DNA from: Lachnospiraceae bacterium
GTDB taxonomy: Bacteria; Bacillota; Clostridia; Lachnospirales; Lachnospiraceae
Assembly: GCA_017540605.1 (NCBI GenBank)
Contig: JAFYAS010000060.1
Location: forward strand, 78,761 to 142,760
Reading direction: 5' to 3'
Length of the DNA stretch: 64,000 nucleotides
Below the pieces are notes generated by a model, which did no database searches, was not told the origin of the DNA, and saw nothing but the letters and a program-made list of their open reading frames with translations. Positions 9,062 through 17,964 of the stretch are shown in pieces (position 1 is the stretch's first letter; each line of letters starts with the position of its first letter). A program made the position numbers and the translations under genes.

Positions 9062-9628
9062 ATGAATTGTTTGGAAGCGCAGACAAAGATAATGGCATAT
9101 ATCGACAACAAGCTGCCGGAGGATCAGGCTTATGATTTTGCCCGGCATATTGAGGTGTGCCCAAAATGCGCTGAAGAGCTTGAGATATATTATATCATGC
9201 TGGTTGGCATGAAACAGATCGACAACAACGAGACCCTATCTCTTGATTTTAAGAAGGAGCTAAAGAACAAGCTTGATTCTACTGTCCATAGACACAAGAA
9301 TAAGAGCAATCTAAAGGCATCCACATTTATATTTATACTGCTTGCAGTGATAGGCGTTGGTGTGTTCGGTTATGCCAATTTTCTTAATATGGTATATACT
9401 CAGGAACAGAAAATCAAGCTTAGCAGACAGTCTGAATTTTATTTTTATGACAGCTTTGGAGACAAGTTTCTTTCAAGTGAGAGAATAAAGGTTAAGGAGA
9501 TCAAGGTAGAGACTGATGTTAAGGTAGAGGATGATAAGACCGGAACATTTTTTAACAGCATAAGAGAATACAGATTGGCTCATCCGAATATAGATACTGA
9601 AGCTACAGAAGAAAACGAAGAGGAGTAA
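9062..9628 (+). CDS. Zinc-finger (anti-sigma type) single-pass membrane protein
   Basis: A 188-residue protein. Its N-terminal ~50 residues form a zf-HC2/ZAS-like motif: C3, then HIEVCPKC giving H-x3-C-x2-C. One membrane helix follows at about residues 81-105 (FIFILLAVIGVGVFGYANF), and then a charged extracytoplasmic tail ending in an acidic stretch. The N-terminal motif is used by anti-sigma factors to hold ECF sigma factors, but no sigma factor gene is adjacent. The partner is therefore unknown and the function is unassigned. It sits 6 bases after ribF and 6 bases before polA, so it is expressed with both. Confidence 0.7.
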   Translation: MNCLEAQTKIMAYIDNKLPEDQAYDFARHIEVCPKCAEELEIYYIMLVGMKQIDNNETLSLDFKKELKNKLDSTVHRHKNKSNLKASTFIFILLAVIGVGVFGYANFLNMVYTQEQKIKLSRQSEFYFYDSFGDKFLSSERIKVKEIKVETDVKVEDDKTGTFFNSIREYRLAHPNIDTEATEENEEE

Positions 9629-9634
9629 AGATAT

Positions 9635-12262
9635 ATGGATAAACTCTTGCTTATAGATGGACATAGTATACTTAACAGAGCATTTTACGGGCTACCGGAG
9701 CTTACGGATTCCAAGGGCAGACATACCAATGCTGTTCTTGGTTTTTTGAATATCATGCTAAAGATCATGGATGAGGAAAAGCCCACCCATCTTTTTGTTG
9801 CCTTTGATGTTCATGAGCCTACCTTTAGGCACAAGATGTATGCGGAGTATAAGGGTACCAGAAAGGGCATGCCTGAGGAGCTACGTGAACAGGTTCCTCT
9901 CATAAAAGAGGTTCTTCATTCCATGAATGTGAAGACTATTGAAAAGGGAGGATACGAGGCTGACGATATCATCGGTACTATGTCAAGAAATGGTGAGAGA
10001 AGCGGGTATCAGGTAGTTATCGTATCCGGCGACAGAGACCTTTTACAGCTTGCAACCGACAAGATACTCGTAAGGATACCAAAGACAAAAAAAGGTCAGA
10101 CTGTTATTGAGAATTATTATGCTGATGGCGTAAAGGAGCTTTACGGAGTGACTCCAAAGGAGTTTATAGACCTTAAGGGACTGATGGGAGACGCCTCCGA
10201 CAATATAAAGGGTGTTCCGGGCATTGGTGAAAAGACGGCAGTAAAGCTGATCACTGAATATCATTCCATAGAGAATGCATACGAGCATATAGATGAGATA
10301 AAGCAGAATAAGATTAAAGAAAACCTGCGTGAATATTATGATCAGGCTATTTTTTCAAGACTTTTAGCTACGATCAAGCTTGATTGCAAGCTCGATGTGA
10401 GTGTGGAGGATGGAAGAATAGGTAAGCTTTATAATGACAACAGCTATAAGCTTTTTAAGGAGCTTGAATTCAAGCAGCTTTTGAAGAATTTTGATGAGGA
10501 TACAGAGCCGGAAAGACCTCTTGAATATATCGTGGCAAATGATCTTTCTGATCCCAAGGCTGTTCTTTGCGAGCTTAGGGAAGCTTCCTTTGTGGGCCTT
10601 CATGTGATATATGAAAATGGTGTATTCTGCGGCTTTTCTGCTGCTCTTTCGTCGAAGAATTATGTGTTCCTGGCAGAAGGTGCTTTGTCTGCCGATCAAC
10701 TGATAGAAGAATTTACAGACATTCTAAGGTCCACAAAAACTGCGGTGATAGACTTAAAGACCACTCTTCATGCCATCCATGCAGGAAGAAGTGATAGCTT
10801 TGATTGCTTTGATCTTCAGATTGCTGCTTATCTTTTAAATCCTTTAAAGGATAGCTATACCTATGATGATATAGCCAGAGACTATCTTTCAAGACTTCTT
10901 CCCTCAAAAAAGGAGCTTGTGGGAAAGGATGTCATTACCCCTATAAATATCAGAACAGATAATTTCTTAAAGGCATTTGTATATGAGGCAAGAACTGCAT
11001 TTGATGCAGAAGAGAGTCTTAATGAAGCTTTATTAAGAGAAGGCTTAAAAAAGCTTTATGATACTATTGAGCTTCCCTGTGTTTACACTCTTTATCATAT
11101 GGAGAGTGCCGGAATTAAGGTTAATCGAACAGCTCTTTCAGAGTATTCAAAAATGCTCTCTTTAGAGATTGAAAAGCTTGAAAAGAATATTTATGAGGCA
11201 GCAGGAGAGGAATTTAATATCAATTCTCCCAAGCAGCTTGGTGTTATTCTATTTGAAAAAATGGGCATAACCGGCGGTAAGAAAACTAAAACGGGGTATT
11301 CTACAAGTGCAGATGTTCTTGAAAAGCTTAAGCCTGACTATCCCATTGTAAATGATATATTGAGCTACAGAACCTATACAAAGCTTAAATCCACCTATGC
11401 AGACGGTCTCTGTCAATATATTTCAGGGGATGACCGTATTTACGGAACCTTCAATCAGACGATCACCGCTACGGGAAGACTTAGCTCTACCGAGCCCAAT
11501 CTTCAGAATATCCCTATGCGTATAGAGCTTGGTAGAAAGATAAGAAAAGCCTTTATTCCCGAAGAGGGCTATACATTTGTGGATGCCGATTATTCTCAGA
11601 TTGAGCTAAGAGTATTGACTCATATGTCCGACGATCCTGTTCTTATAGAAGCATATAAGAATGATAGGGATATCCACGCAAGCACAGCAAGCTCTGTATT
11701 TGAGGTGCCTTTATCAGAGGTGACACCTCTTATGAGAAGAAAAGCCAAGGTTGTCAACTTCGGCATCATTTATGGACAAAGTGCTTTCGGTCTTTCTGAA
11801 GAGCTGAATATTTCCAGAACCGAGGCAAAGGAATATATTGAAAAGTACTATAAAACATTTCCTAAAATTAAGGAGTGCTTGAATGCACAGGTCGAGGCTG
11901 CTAAAAAGGACGGAGCTGTTTATACACTCTGGCATAGGAAAAGACCGGTTCCTGAGATAGCTTCAAGCAATTTTATGCAAAGAAGCTTTGGTGAGAGAAT
12001 AGCTATGAATTCACCTATTCAGGGTACTGCTGCAGATATCATAAAGCTTGCTATGGTAAAGGTTGATAATGCTCTGATCGAGAAGAATATGAAATCACGT
12101 TTAGTTCTTCAGATACATGATGAGTTGCTCATAGAGGCCTATGACGAGGAGAAGGATGAGGTTATGAAACTCTTAAAGAATACTATGGAGCAGGTAGCCG
12201 AGCTTAAGGTTCCTCTTATCGTTGACATGCACGAGGGAAAGGATTGGTACGAGGCAAAATGA
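9635..12262 (+). CDS. polA: DNA polymerase I
   Basis: Pol I fills gaps and removes RNA primers during replication and repair. The 875-residue protein has an N-terminal 5'-3' exonuclease domain (about 1-290), a middle 3'-5' exonuclease-like domain (about 300-470) and the polymerase domain. Polymerase motifs present are TGRLSSTEPNLQNIP, DADYSQIELRVL, RRKAKVVNFGIIYG and QIHDELLIE. The middle domain lacks the FDTET-type acidic motif (here FVGLHVIYE), so proofreading is probably lost, as in Bacillus Pol I. The stop overlaps the coaE start (ATGA). Confidence 0.97.
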   Translation: MDKLLLIDGHSILNRAFYGLPELTDSKGRHTNAVLGFLNIMLKIMDEEKPTHLFVAFDVHEPTFRHKMYAEYKGTRKGMPEELREQVPLIKEVLHSMNVKTIEKGGYEADDIIGTMSRNGERSGYQVVIVSGDRDLLQLATDKILVRIPKTKKGQTVIENYYADGVKELYGVTPKEFIDLKGLMGDASDNIKGVPGIGEKTAVKLITEYHSIENAYEHIDEIKQNKIKENLREYYDQAIFSRLLATIKLDCKLDVSVEDGRIGKLYNDNSYKLFKELEFKQLLKNFDEDTEPERPLEYIVANDLSDPKAVLCELREASFVGLHVIYENGVFCGFSAALSSKNYVFLAEGALSADQLIEEFTDILRSTKTAVIDLKTTLHAIHAGRSDSFDCFDLQIAAYLLNPLKDSYTYDDIARDYLSRLLPSKKELVGKDVITPINIRTDNFLKAFVYEARTAFDAEESLNEALLREGLKKLYDTIELPCVYTLYHMESAGIKVNRTALSEYSKMLSLEIEKLEKNIYEAAGEEFNINSPKQLGVILFEKMGITGGKKTKTGYSTSADVLEKLKPDYPIVNDILSYRTYTKLKSTYADGLCQYISGDDRIYGTFNQTITATGRLSSTEPNLQNIPMRIELGRKIRKAFIPEEGYTFVDADYSQIELRVLTHMSDDPVLIEAYKNDRDIHASTASSVFEVPLSEVTPLMRRKAKVVNFGIIYGQSAFGLSEELNISRTEAKEYIEKYYKTFPKIKECLNAQVEAAKKDGAVYTLWHRKRPVPEIASSNFMQRSFGERIAMNSPIQGTAADIIKLAMVKVDNALIEKNMKSRLVLQIHDELLIEAYDEEKDEVMKLLKNTMEQVAELKVPLIVDMHEGKDWYEAK

Positions 12263-12855
12263 AGATCATAGGCATAACCGGAGGGATAGGAACAGGTAAA
12301 AGTACCGTTCTTGAGATCCTTAAAAATGATTATGGCGCCTTTGTGATAGAGGCAGACAGAGTGGCCGAGGCATTGATGAAAAAGGGTAATAGTGCGTATG
12401 CCGACATAGTGGACCGATTTGGCGAAGATATCCTTGATGCAGAGGGTGAGATAGACAGAAAAAAGCTTGGAGAACAGGTGTTTAATGATAAAAAAAAGCT
12501 GGAAGAGCTCAATTCTATCACTCACGGAAGGGTAAGGGAAGAAATTCTTTCCACCATTGAGAGGGTCAGGGCTTCGGGCGAAAAAAGTCTTGTGTTCATA
12601 GAAGCTGCTCTTCTTATAGAATGTGGATACAAGGATATCTGCGACACTATGTGGTACGTGATGACCAAAAGAGATATCAGATTAAAAAGGCTTGAAGAAG
12701 GTCGGGGTATTGATAGAGAAAGAGCAGAGGCTATTATGGCTAGTCAGTCGGATGAAAATTTTTATCTTATCAATACAGATGTGATCATTCTCAATGATGG
12801 GGATATTGATAAACTAAAATTACGACTAAAATATGCTGTTGCCAGCTGTACCTAA
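12259..12855 (+). CDS. coaE: Dephospho-CoA kinase
   Basis: CoaE carries out the last step of coenzyme A synthesis, phosphorylating dephospho-CoA at the 3' hydroxyl. The 198-residue protein begins MKIIGITGGIGTGKST, with the P-loop. Later comes the family's EAALLIECGY, where the adenine/CoA-binding region lies. I choose the ATG at 12259, which overlaps the polA stop by four bases. An upstream TTG at 12244 lies inside polA and would add five residues with no ribosome binding site. polA-coaE is a common Firmicutes pair. Confidence 0.95.
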   Translation: MKIIGITGGIGTGKSTVLEILKNDYGAFVIEADRVAEALMKKGNSAYADIVDRFGEDILDAEGEIDRKKLGEQVFNDKKKLEELNSITHGRVREEILSTIERVRASGEKSLVFIEAALLIECGYKDICDTMWYVMTKRDIRLKRLEEGRGIDRERAEAIMASQSDENFYLINTDVIILNDGDIDKLKLRLKYAVASCT

Positions 12856-12868
12856 AATTAACATTTTG

Positions 12869-12897
12869 TTGAAGAATTGTAGAAATTGTGATATACT
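12869..12897 (+). promoter_or_regulatory. Promoter of the FtsA-like gene
   Basis: TTGAAG (12869-12874), 17-base spacer, TATACT (12892-12897) with an upstream TG (12889-12890) giving an extended -10. It is the only promoter-like site between coaE and the next gene, starting 31 bases before that gene's ATG. Confidence 0.65.
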
Positions 12898-12927
12898 TTT
12901 TGTAAATTTTGACGATAGGGAGTTAGT

Positions 12928-15159
12928 ATGGAAAGCAGGTCGACCAATAAGTCAAAGCAGATAAAGAAAATCTATCCGGAGCCTTTGGTTTTCGGCCTTG
13001 ATATAGGAACCCGTTCCATAGTGGGTACGGTAGGCTACAAGGATCAAAAGAAATTCAACATAGTTGCACAGAAGGTCAGACTTCATGATACCCGTTCCAT
13101 GATCGATGGTCAGATACATGACATTAAGAAGGTTGGAGAGGATATCATTGAGGTCAAGACAGCCCTTGAAGCACAGCTTGGTGGTAGAAAGCTCAAAGAA
13201 GTAAGTATTGCAGCTGCCGGTCGTGTTCTTAAAACAAGCATAGGTAAGGGTTATCACGAATTTTCCGAGAATACCGTAGTTACAGAAGAATATATACATT
13301 CACTTGAGATGCTGGGAGTTGAGAAGGCGTATGAACAGATAGTTGCCGATAACAAAACAGATGTCAAGTATTTTTGCGTTGGATATACCGTTGTAAAGTA
13401 TTATCAGAATGGCCTTGAGATACTGAATCTTGAGGGACACAAGGCCAACAATATAGGTGCGGATGTGCTTGCGACTTTCCTGCCGGAAGAGGTTGTAGAT
13501 GGGCTTTATGCTGCTGTAGAGATAGCGGGGCTTGACGTTGTCAATCTCACACTTGAGCCCATTGCCGCAATGAATGTGGCAATCCCACCGGAATACAGAT
13601 TATTAAATATCGGTCTTTTAGATGTAGGAGCAGGTACCTCTGATATTTGTATTACAAAGGAAGGCTCTATTGTGGCCTATGGTATGATACCTGCAGCGGG
13701 TGATGAGATCACAGAGGCTATACTTAAAAAATATCTTGTGGATTTTGAAACAGCCGAAAAGATCAAGATGATAGGCGGAAGAAAGAGTCTTGCATACAAG
13801 GACATCATGGGCATAGCACATCAGATCACACCCAAGGAGGTTGCTGATACGGTAAAGCCCGTGGTTGATTCCATCACCAAGAGTATAGCTGAAAAGATAG
13901 TTGAATTAAATGGAGGAAAGGGCATAAATGCTCTCTTTGTTGTTGGAGGAGGCGGAAAGCTGCCCGGCTTTACCGATATTCTGGCCAAGCATATGAAACT
14001 TCCAAAAGAAAGAGTTGCTCTTCGTGGCGAGGAGGTTATGGGAAACATCAATCTACTTGCTGACGGACTTAAAAAGGATCCTCTTTATGTTACCCCTGTG
14101 GGTATCTGTTTGAACTTCTATGAACAAAAGAATAATTTTATATATGTCAATGTGAATGGTGACAGGATTAAGCTATATGATAATGATAAGCTTACTCTTT
14201 TTGATGCAGCTGTTGCCTGTGGTATTCCCAATGATAAGATATTTGCAAAGCGTGGAGCTGATATTACATTTACGGTAGACGGAAAGCAGAGAATAGTCAG
14301 AGGAAAGACAGGAGAGCCTGCGGAATTGAAGCTTAACGGAAAGCCTGCATCTATGACCTCCCCCATACAGGCCAATGATCAGATTGTTATTATCCCGTCG
14401 ACAGCAGGAGAGGATGCAACCTTCTCACTTTCGTCGCTTACGGAGATGAAGAAGACTCTTACCTTTGTGGTGAATGATAAGGAGCTTAAGTGTCCCGGTT
14501 ATGTCCATGTAAATGGTGAGGTTGCTACTGAATACTATGAAGTAAAAGATGGTGATGTGATAGAGGTATGTCCTTACTATACTGTTGCCGAGCTTTTTAA
14601 ATTCATGGATTTTACCCCCGGATCAAAGGTATATGTGAACAACGAAGAGGCTGATGAAGATACAAAGATATTCGAGAATTTCAAGGTGAAGTTTTCTCTT
14701 ACTCCTGAGTTTTCTGAGCTTGCTGTATCCTCTGCAGAGGAGATGGAGGAAGCGCTTTCGTCAAAGCAGAAGAAAAAGAAGAAACAGAAGAATAAGGACG
14801 AGGAAAAGTCTGATGAAAAGAAGGAAGCAAATATTGAGGATGATACTGACTCAAAGGAGGATATTTCCGAGGATTTATCAGCTTCAGAAAGTCACGGTTT
14901 TTCTGCTGTTGAGATGTATTCACAAAACCTTCGTGATAGAGAAGAATTTTCTACAACCATCAATGTCATAGTAAACAATTGTCCCGTAACCTTAGAGGGT
15001 AAGGGAAGTTATGTGTTTGTTGATATATTTGATTTTTATGAGTTTGATCTTAATACTGTAAAGGGTGAGAAGCTCATCATGAAGATAAATGGAGAGGAAG
15101 CTGAGCATTTTTCTCCGGTTAAGGAAGCTGATAAGCTTGAGATCTATTGGAAGAAATAG
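12928..15159 (+). CDS. FtsA/PilM-like actin-fold ATPase with long C-terminal extension
   Basis: Residues 1-390 have the actin-fold signatures of FtsA-type proteins: phosphate-1 loop FGLDIGTRSIVG (about 23), phosphate-2 loop IGLLDVGAGTSDI (about 230) and adenosine motif FVVGGGGKLPG (about 337). A SHS2-like 1C insertion lies between the first two. The protein is 743 residues, far longer than FtsA (~420). The extra C-terminal ~350 residues contain what look like repeated beta-grasp-type segments (around 410-490, 510-570 and 675-743). They are split by a Lys/Glu-rich spacer (about 605-660) and end EIYWKK. I see no FtsA amphipathic membrane-tail motif. It probably organises a membrane or cell-envelope assembly, but the partner is not shown by the neighbours (CoaE upstream, cyclase downstream). 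Confidence 0.75.
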   Translation: MESRSTNKSKQIKKIYPEPLVFGLDIGTRSIVGTVGYKDQKKFNIVAQKVRLHDTRSMIDGQIHDIKKVGEDIIEVKTALEAQLGGRKLKEVSIAAAGRVLKTSIGKGYHEFSENTVVTEEYIHSLEMLGVEKAYEQIVADNKTDVKYFCVGYTVVKYYQNGLEILNLEGHKANNIGADVLATFLPEEVVDGLYAAVEIAGLDVVNLTLEPIAAMNVAIPPEYRLLNIGLLDVGAGTSDICITKEGSIVAYGMIPAAGDEITEAILKKYLVDFETAEKIKMIGGRKSLAYKDIMGIAHQITPKEVADTVKPVVDSITKSIAEKIVELNGGKGINALFVVGGGGKLPGFTDILAKHMKLPKERVALRGEEVMGNINLLADGLKKDPLYVTPVGICLNFYEQKNNFIYVNVNGDRIKLYDNDKLTLFDAAVACGIPNDKIFAKRGADITFTVDGKQRIVRGKTGEPAELKLNGKPASMTSPIQANDQIVIIPSTAGEDATFSLSSLTEMKKTLTFVVNDKELKCPGYVHVNGEVATEYYEVKDGDVIEVCPYYTVAELFKFMDFTPGSKVYVNNEEADEDTKIFENFKVKFSLTPEFSELAVSSAEEMEEALSSKQKKKKKQKNKDEEKSDEKKEANIEDDTDSKEDISEDLSASESHGFSAVEMYSQNLRDREEFSTTINVIVNNCPVTLEGKGSYVFVDIFDFYEFDLNTVKGEKLIMKINGEEAEHFSPVKEADKLEIYWKK

Positions 15160-15226
15160 ATTTTTTGCAATCGGAGGCGACGCAGCATTCGAAGTGCTAT
15201 GATTTTTCTTGTATTGGGAGTAACAT

Positions 15227-16924
15227 ATGAAAGACGAGGAAATGATTGAAAATTTACAAAGGTTTTCCGTATTGCAGAGAGCGGTCTATATCACTGTTCT
15301 GTTTTATATTATGGTGCTTTATTTTCTTGGTATTCAGGGAAAGATGCCCCAGACCGGTATTTATGTGGGAGTGATATTCGGTCTTGCAATGATGGATGAG
15401 ATACTTCTGTTCTTTAAGTATTTTGAGAAGTCATTTATTCTTTCAGTTTGGAGATATATTCAGTACATTATCTCTGTTATCTTTATGTACATTGTTTTTG
15501 ATTATCCATATTGGACGATTGCACTTTTATCATTGTTTATACTGTATGTGATGGAGTATCTGCTTGCGGGTGACATAAGGGATCTCTATAGCAATACATA
15601 TAGGATCATAGCACTTTTTATTCCTATAGCGGTATTTGTGCTTGTTATGACTGCAAGAAGCAAGGAATATAAGTGGATATATATGCTGTTTTCGTATCTT
15701 TTGCTTTTCGGAGTTTTGGGAAAGATTCTTCTGATCGTCATTGATATTATAAAAAAATACGAGCAGGAATTGAATGTGAAAAAGAGTATTATCAGTGATG
15801 CCGAGGATACCAACAATGATCTAAAAACCATTCAGGAGAGGATAAAGAGCGTAAACAATGAGCTTAATTACCAGAAGGTTGAACTTCAACAGGCGTATGA
15901 GAGACTCAATATAGCCAAGGACGAGATCGCAGTTCAGGCCAAGGTGGCCGGTGAGATCGCTTCAGGGTTTGATATGAATAAGATTTTGAATTCTACCATG
16001 ACCACTATGATGGAGTCCAAGAGCCTTTCATTTTGTGCTATTTTTATTGAGAAGGGTACATATTACAACAAACATGCCAACTGCATAGTTATGTCTGCCA
16101 ATGACGGGATAAAGAGAAGGCTTATGCGAGATATTCCGGAAATCTACGAGAAATTCAAGAACAAGGAATCAAATACATTTATAGAGCATGATGTAAATAG
16201 AAGAACATTCCCATTTGTGGGAGAACATTTCATAAAGGCGATGATCATAAAACAGCTTATAGTGGAGGATAGCTGTTGCGGTCTCTTTATTGCAGGAAAT
16301 GCGAGAGATGAATATGATCATGATCGAATTGATTTCTACGAGGCTATTGTTGCCCAGCTTGACAACGCTATCGGTAATATCAAGCTTTATCTTCAAAATC
16401 AGGAAATGGCGCAAAAAGATGGCCTTACCGGAATCTACAATCGAGCTTATTTTACGCAACTTTACAATGAGACCATCAGAGGGGTGATCGCAGAAAAATC
16501 GCCTATCAGCGTTGCTTTGTTTGATATAGACAAATTTAAAAGGGTAAATGATACCTATGGTCACTTAGCCGGTGATGAGGTTATAAAAACTGTTGCTCAT
16601 ATTGCTGAGAAGTTTATGGAGGACAATGACGGCTTTGTAGGCAGGTATGGTGGTGAGGAGTTCGTTTGTGTTTTGCCCGGCAGAGATCACAAGGCTGCTT
16701 ATCCCATTATCGAGGAGCTTCACAAGACTATAGCAGGCTCTGTGGTTGATTTTGGCGGTGACAGGATAGGGATGAATGTCAGTATTGGCCTTACGGAGTA
16801 TCCTGCAATTTGCGAGAATCCCTTCGATCTTTTGAAGCGTGCTGATTGGTCTATGTATTATGCTAAGGAACACGGAAGAGGACAGATAAAGCTTGACGGT
16901 GATGATGTTACTGCCGTGACTTAA
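15227..16924 (+). CDS. Membrane diguanylate cyclase (TM region-coiled coil-GAF-like-GGDEF)
   Basis: A 565-residue protein predicted to make c-di-GMP from two GTP. Residues about 15-175 contain five or six hydrophobic segments. About 185-235 is a heptad-like coiled coil (NDLKTIQERIKSVNNELNYQ). About 240-385 resembles a GAF domain, and about 400-560 is a GGDEF domain with DGLTGIYNRAYF, DIDKFKRVNDTYGH and active site RYGGEEF (about 472). No RxxD inhibitory site lies five residues ahead of GGEEF, so product inhibition by that route is unlikely. It follows the FtsA-like gene by 67 bases and precedes pta by 18. Confidence 0.9.
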   Translation: MKDEEMIENLQRFSVLQRAVYITVLFYIMVLYFLGIQGKMPQTGIYVGVIFGLAMMDEILLFFKYFEKSFILSVWRYIQYIISVIFMYIVFDYPYWTIALLSLFILYVMEYLLAGDIRDLYSNTYRIIALFIPIAVFVLVMTARSKEYKWIYMLFSYLLLFGVLGKILLIVIDIIKKYEQELNVKKSIISDAEDTNNDLKTIQERIKSVNNELNYQKVELQQAYERLNIAKDEIAVQAKVAGEIASGFDMNKILNSTMTTMMESKSLSFCAIFIEKGTYYNKHANCIVMSANDGIKRRLMRDIPEIYEKFKNKESNTFIEHDVNRRTFPFVGEHFIKAMIIKQLIVEDSCCGLFIAGNARDEYDHDRIDFYEAIVAQLDNAIGNIKLYLQNQEMAQKDGLTGIYNRAYFTQLYNETIRGVIAEKSPISVALFDIDKFKRVNDTYGHLAGDEVIKTVAHIAEKFMEDNDGFVGRYGGEEFVCVLPGRDHKAAYPIIEELHKTIAGSVVDFGGDRIGMNVSIGLTEYPAICENPFDLLKRADWSMYYAKEHGRGQIKLDGDDVTAVT

Positions 16925-16942
16925 AAAGTAGGAGATAGTTAA

Positions 16943-17947
16943 ATGAGTTTTATTGATGATATAAAAGAGAGGGCAAGGAGCAATAAGAAGACCATAGTGC
17001 TTCCGGAAACCACGGATATCAGGACGATCATAGCTGCTCACAAGGTTTTGAGAGAGGATATAGCCAATGTTATCCTGATAGGAGATAAGGAGCGTATTCT
17101 TGAGGTTGCAGGCGGTCTTGACCTATCCGGTGCAAGCTTTGTTGATCCCTTTAATTGTGAAAAAATCGATGAATATGCTTCGTTGTTTGCAAACATCAGA
17201 AAAAGCAAGGGTATGACCTTTGAAGAGGCAAAGACGATATTACTTAGCAATGTATTATATTTTGGTTGTATCATGGTGAAGGCAGGAGATGCCGATGGTA
17301 TGGTCGCCGGAGCTATCAATTCATCAGCAAATGTACTTCGTGCCTCACTACAAGTGTTGAAGACTGCGCCCGGTACAAAGTTAGTTTCTGCATTTTTTGT
17401 AGTGGTGGTTCCTGATTGTGATATGGGTGCAGACGGAACCTTTGTCTTTTCTGATGCGGGTCTTAATCAGAATCCGAATCCTGAGGAGCTTGCTGCTATC
17501 GCCGAAAGCTCAGCTAAATCCTTTGAGCTTTTGGTTGGAAAGGAACCCATAGTTGCCATGCTTTCCCACTCTACCAAGGGAAGCGCAAAGCATTCTGATG
17601 TAGATAAGGTGGTAGAAGCCACAAGGATAGCAAAGGAGAACAATCCCACACTGAAGATAGATGGTGAATTGCAATCAGATGCTGCTATAGTTCCTGAGGT
17701 TGCAGCCTCCAAGGCGCCAAGTAGCAGCGTTGCAGGCAAGGCCAATGTATTGGTTTTTCCTGATCTTGATGCTGCCAATATCGGCTATAAGCTTGTCCAG
17801 AGACTGGCGAAAGCGGAGGCCTATGGTCCGGTTACTCAAGGTATAGCAAAGCCTGTGAATGACCTCTCAAGAGGCTGTATTGCCGATGATATCGTGGGAG
17901 TTGTTGCCATCACTGCCGTTCAGGCACAGGCAAATGATAATAAGTAG
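16943..17947 (+). CDS. pta: Phosphate acetyltransferase
   Basis: Pta converts acetyl-CoA and phosphate to acetyl phosphate, the step before ATP-yielding acetate formation. The 334-residue protein is the short single-domain form (PTA_PTB family) with KTIVLPETTDIRT near the start, ADGMVAGAINSSANVLRA, AMLSHSTKGSAKH and VFPDLDAANIGYKLVQR. The ackA gene follows 17 bases later, so the two steps form one unit. Acetate production fits a fermentative anaerobe. Confidence 0.96.
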   Translation: MSFIDDIKERARSNKKTIVLPETTDIRTIIAAHKVLREDIANVILIGDKERILEVAGGLDLSGASFVDPFNCEKIDEYASLFANIRKSKGMTFEEAKTILLSNVLYFGCIMVKAGDADGMVAGAINSSANVLRASLQVLKTAPGTKLVSAFFVVVVPDCDMGADGTFVFSDAGLNQNPNPEELAAIAESSAKSFELLVGKEPIVAMLSHSTKGSAKHSDVDKVVEATRIAKENNPTLKIDGELQSDAAIVPEVAASKAPSSSVAGKANVLVFPDLDAANIGYKLVQRLAKAEAYGPVTQGIAKPVNDLSRGCIADDIVGVVAITAVQAQANDNK

Positions 17948-17964
17948 TTGGAGGATAGTTTGTT

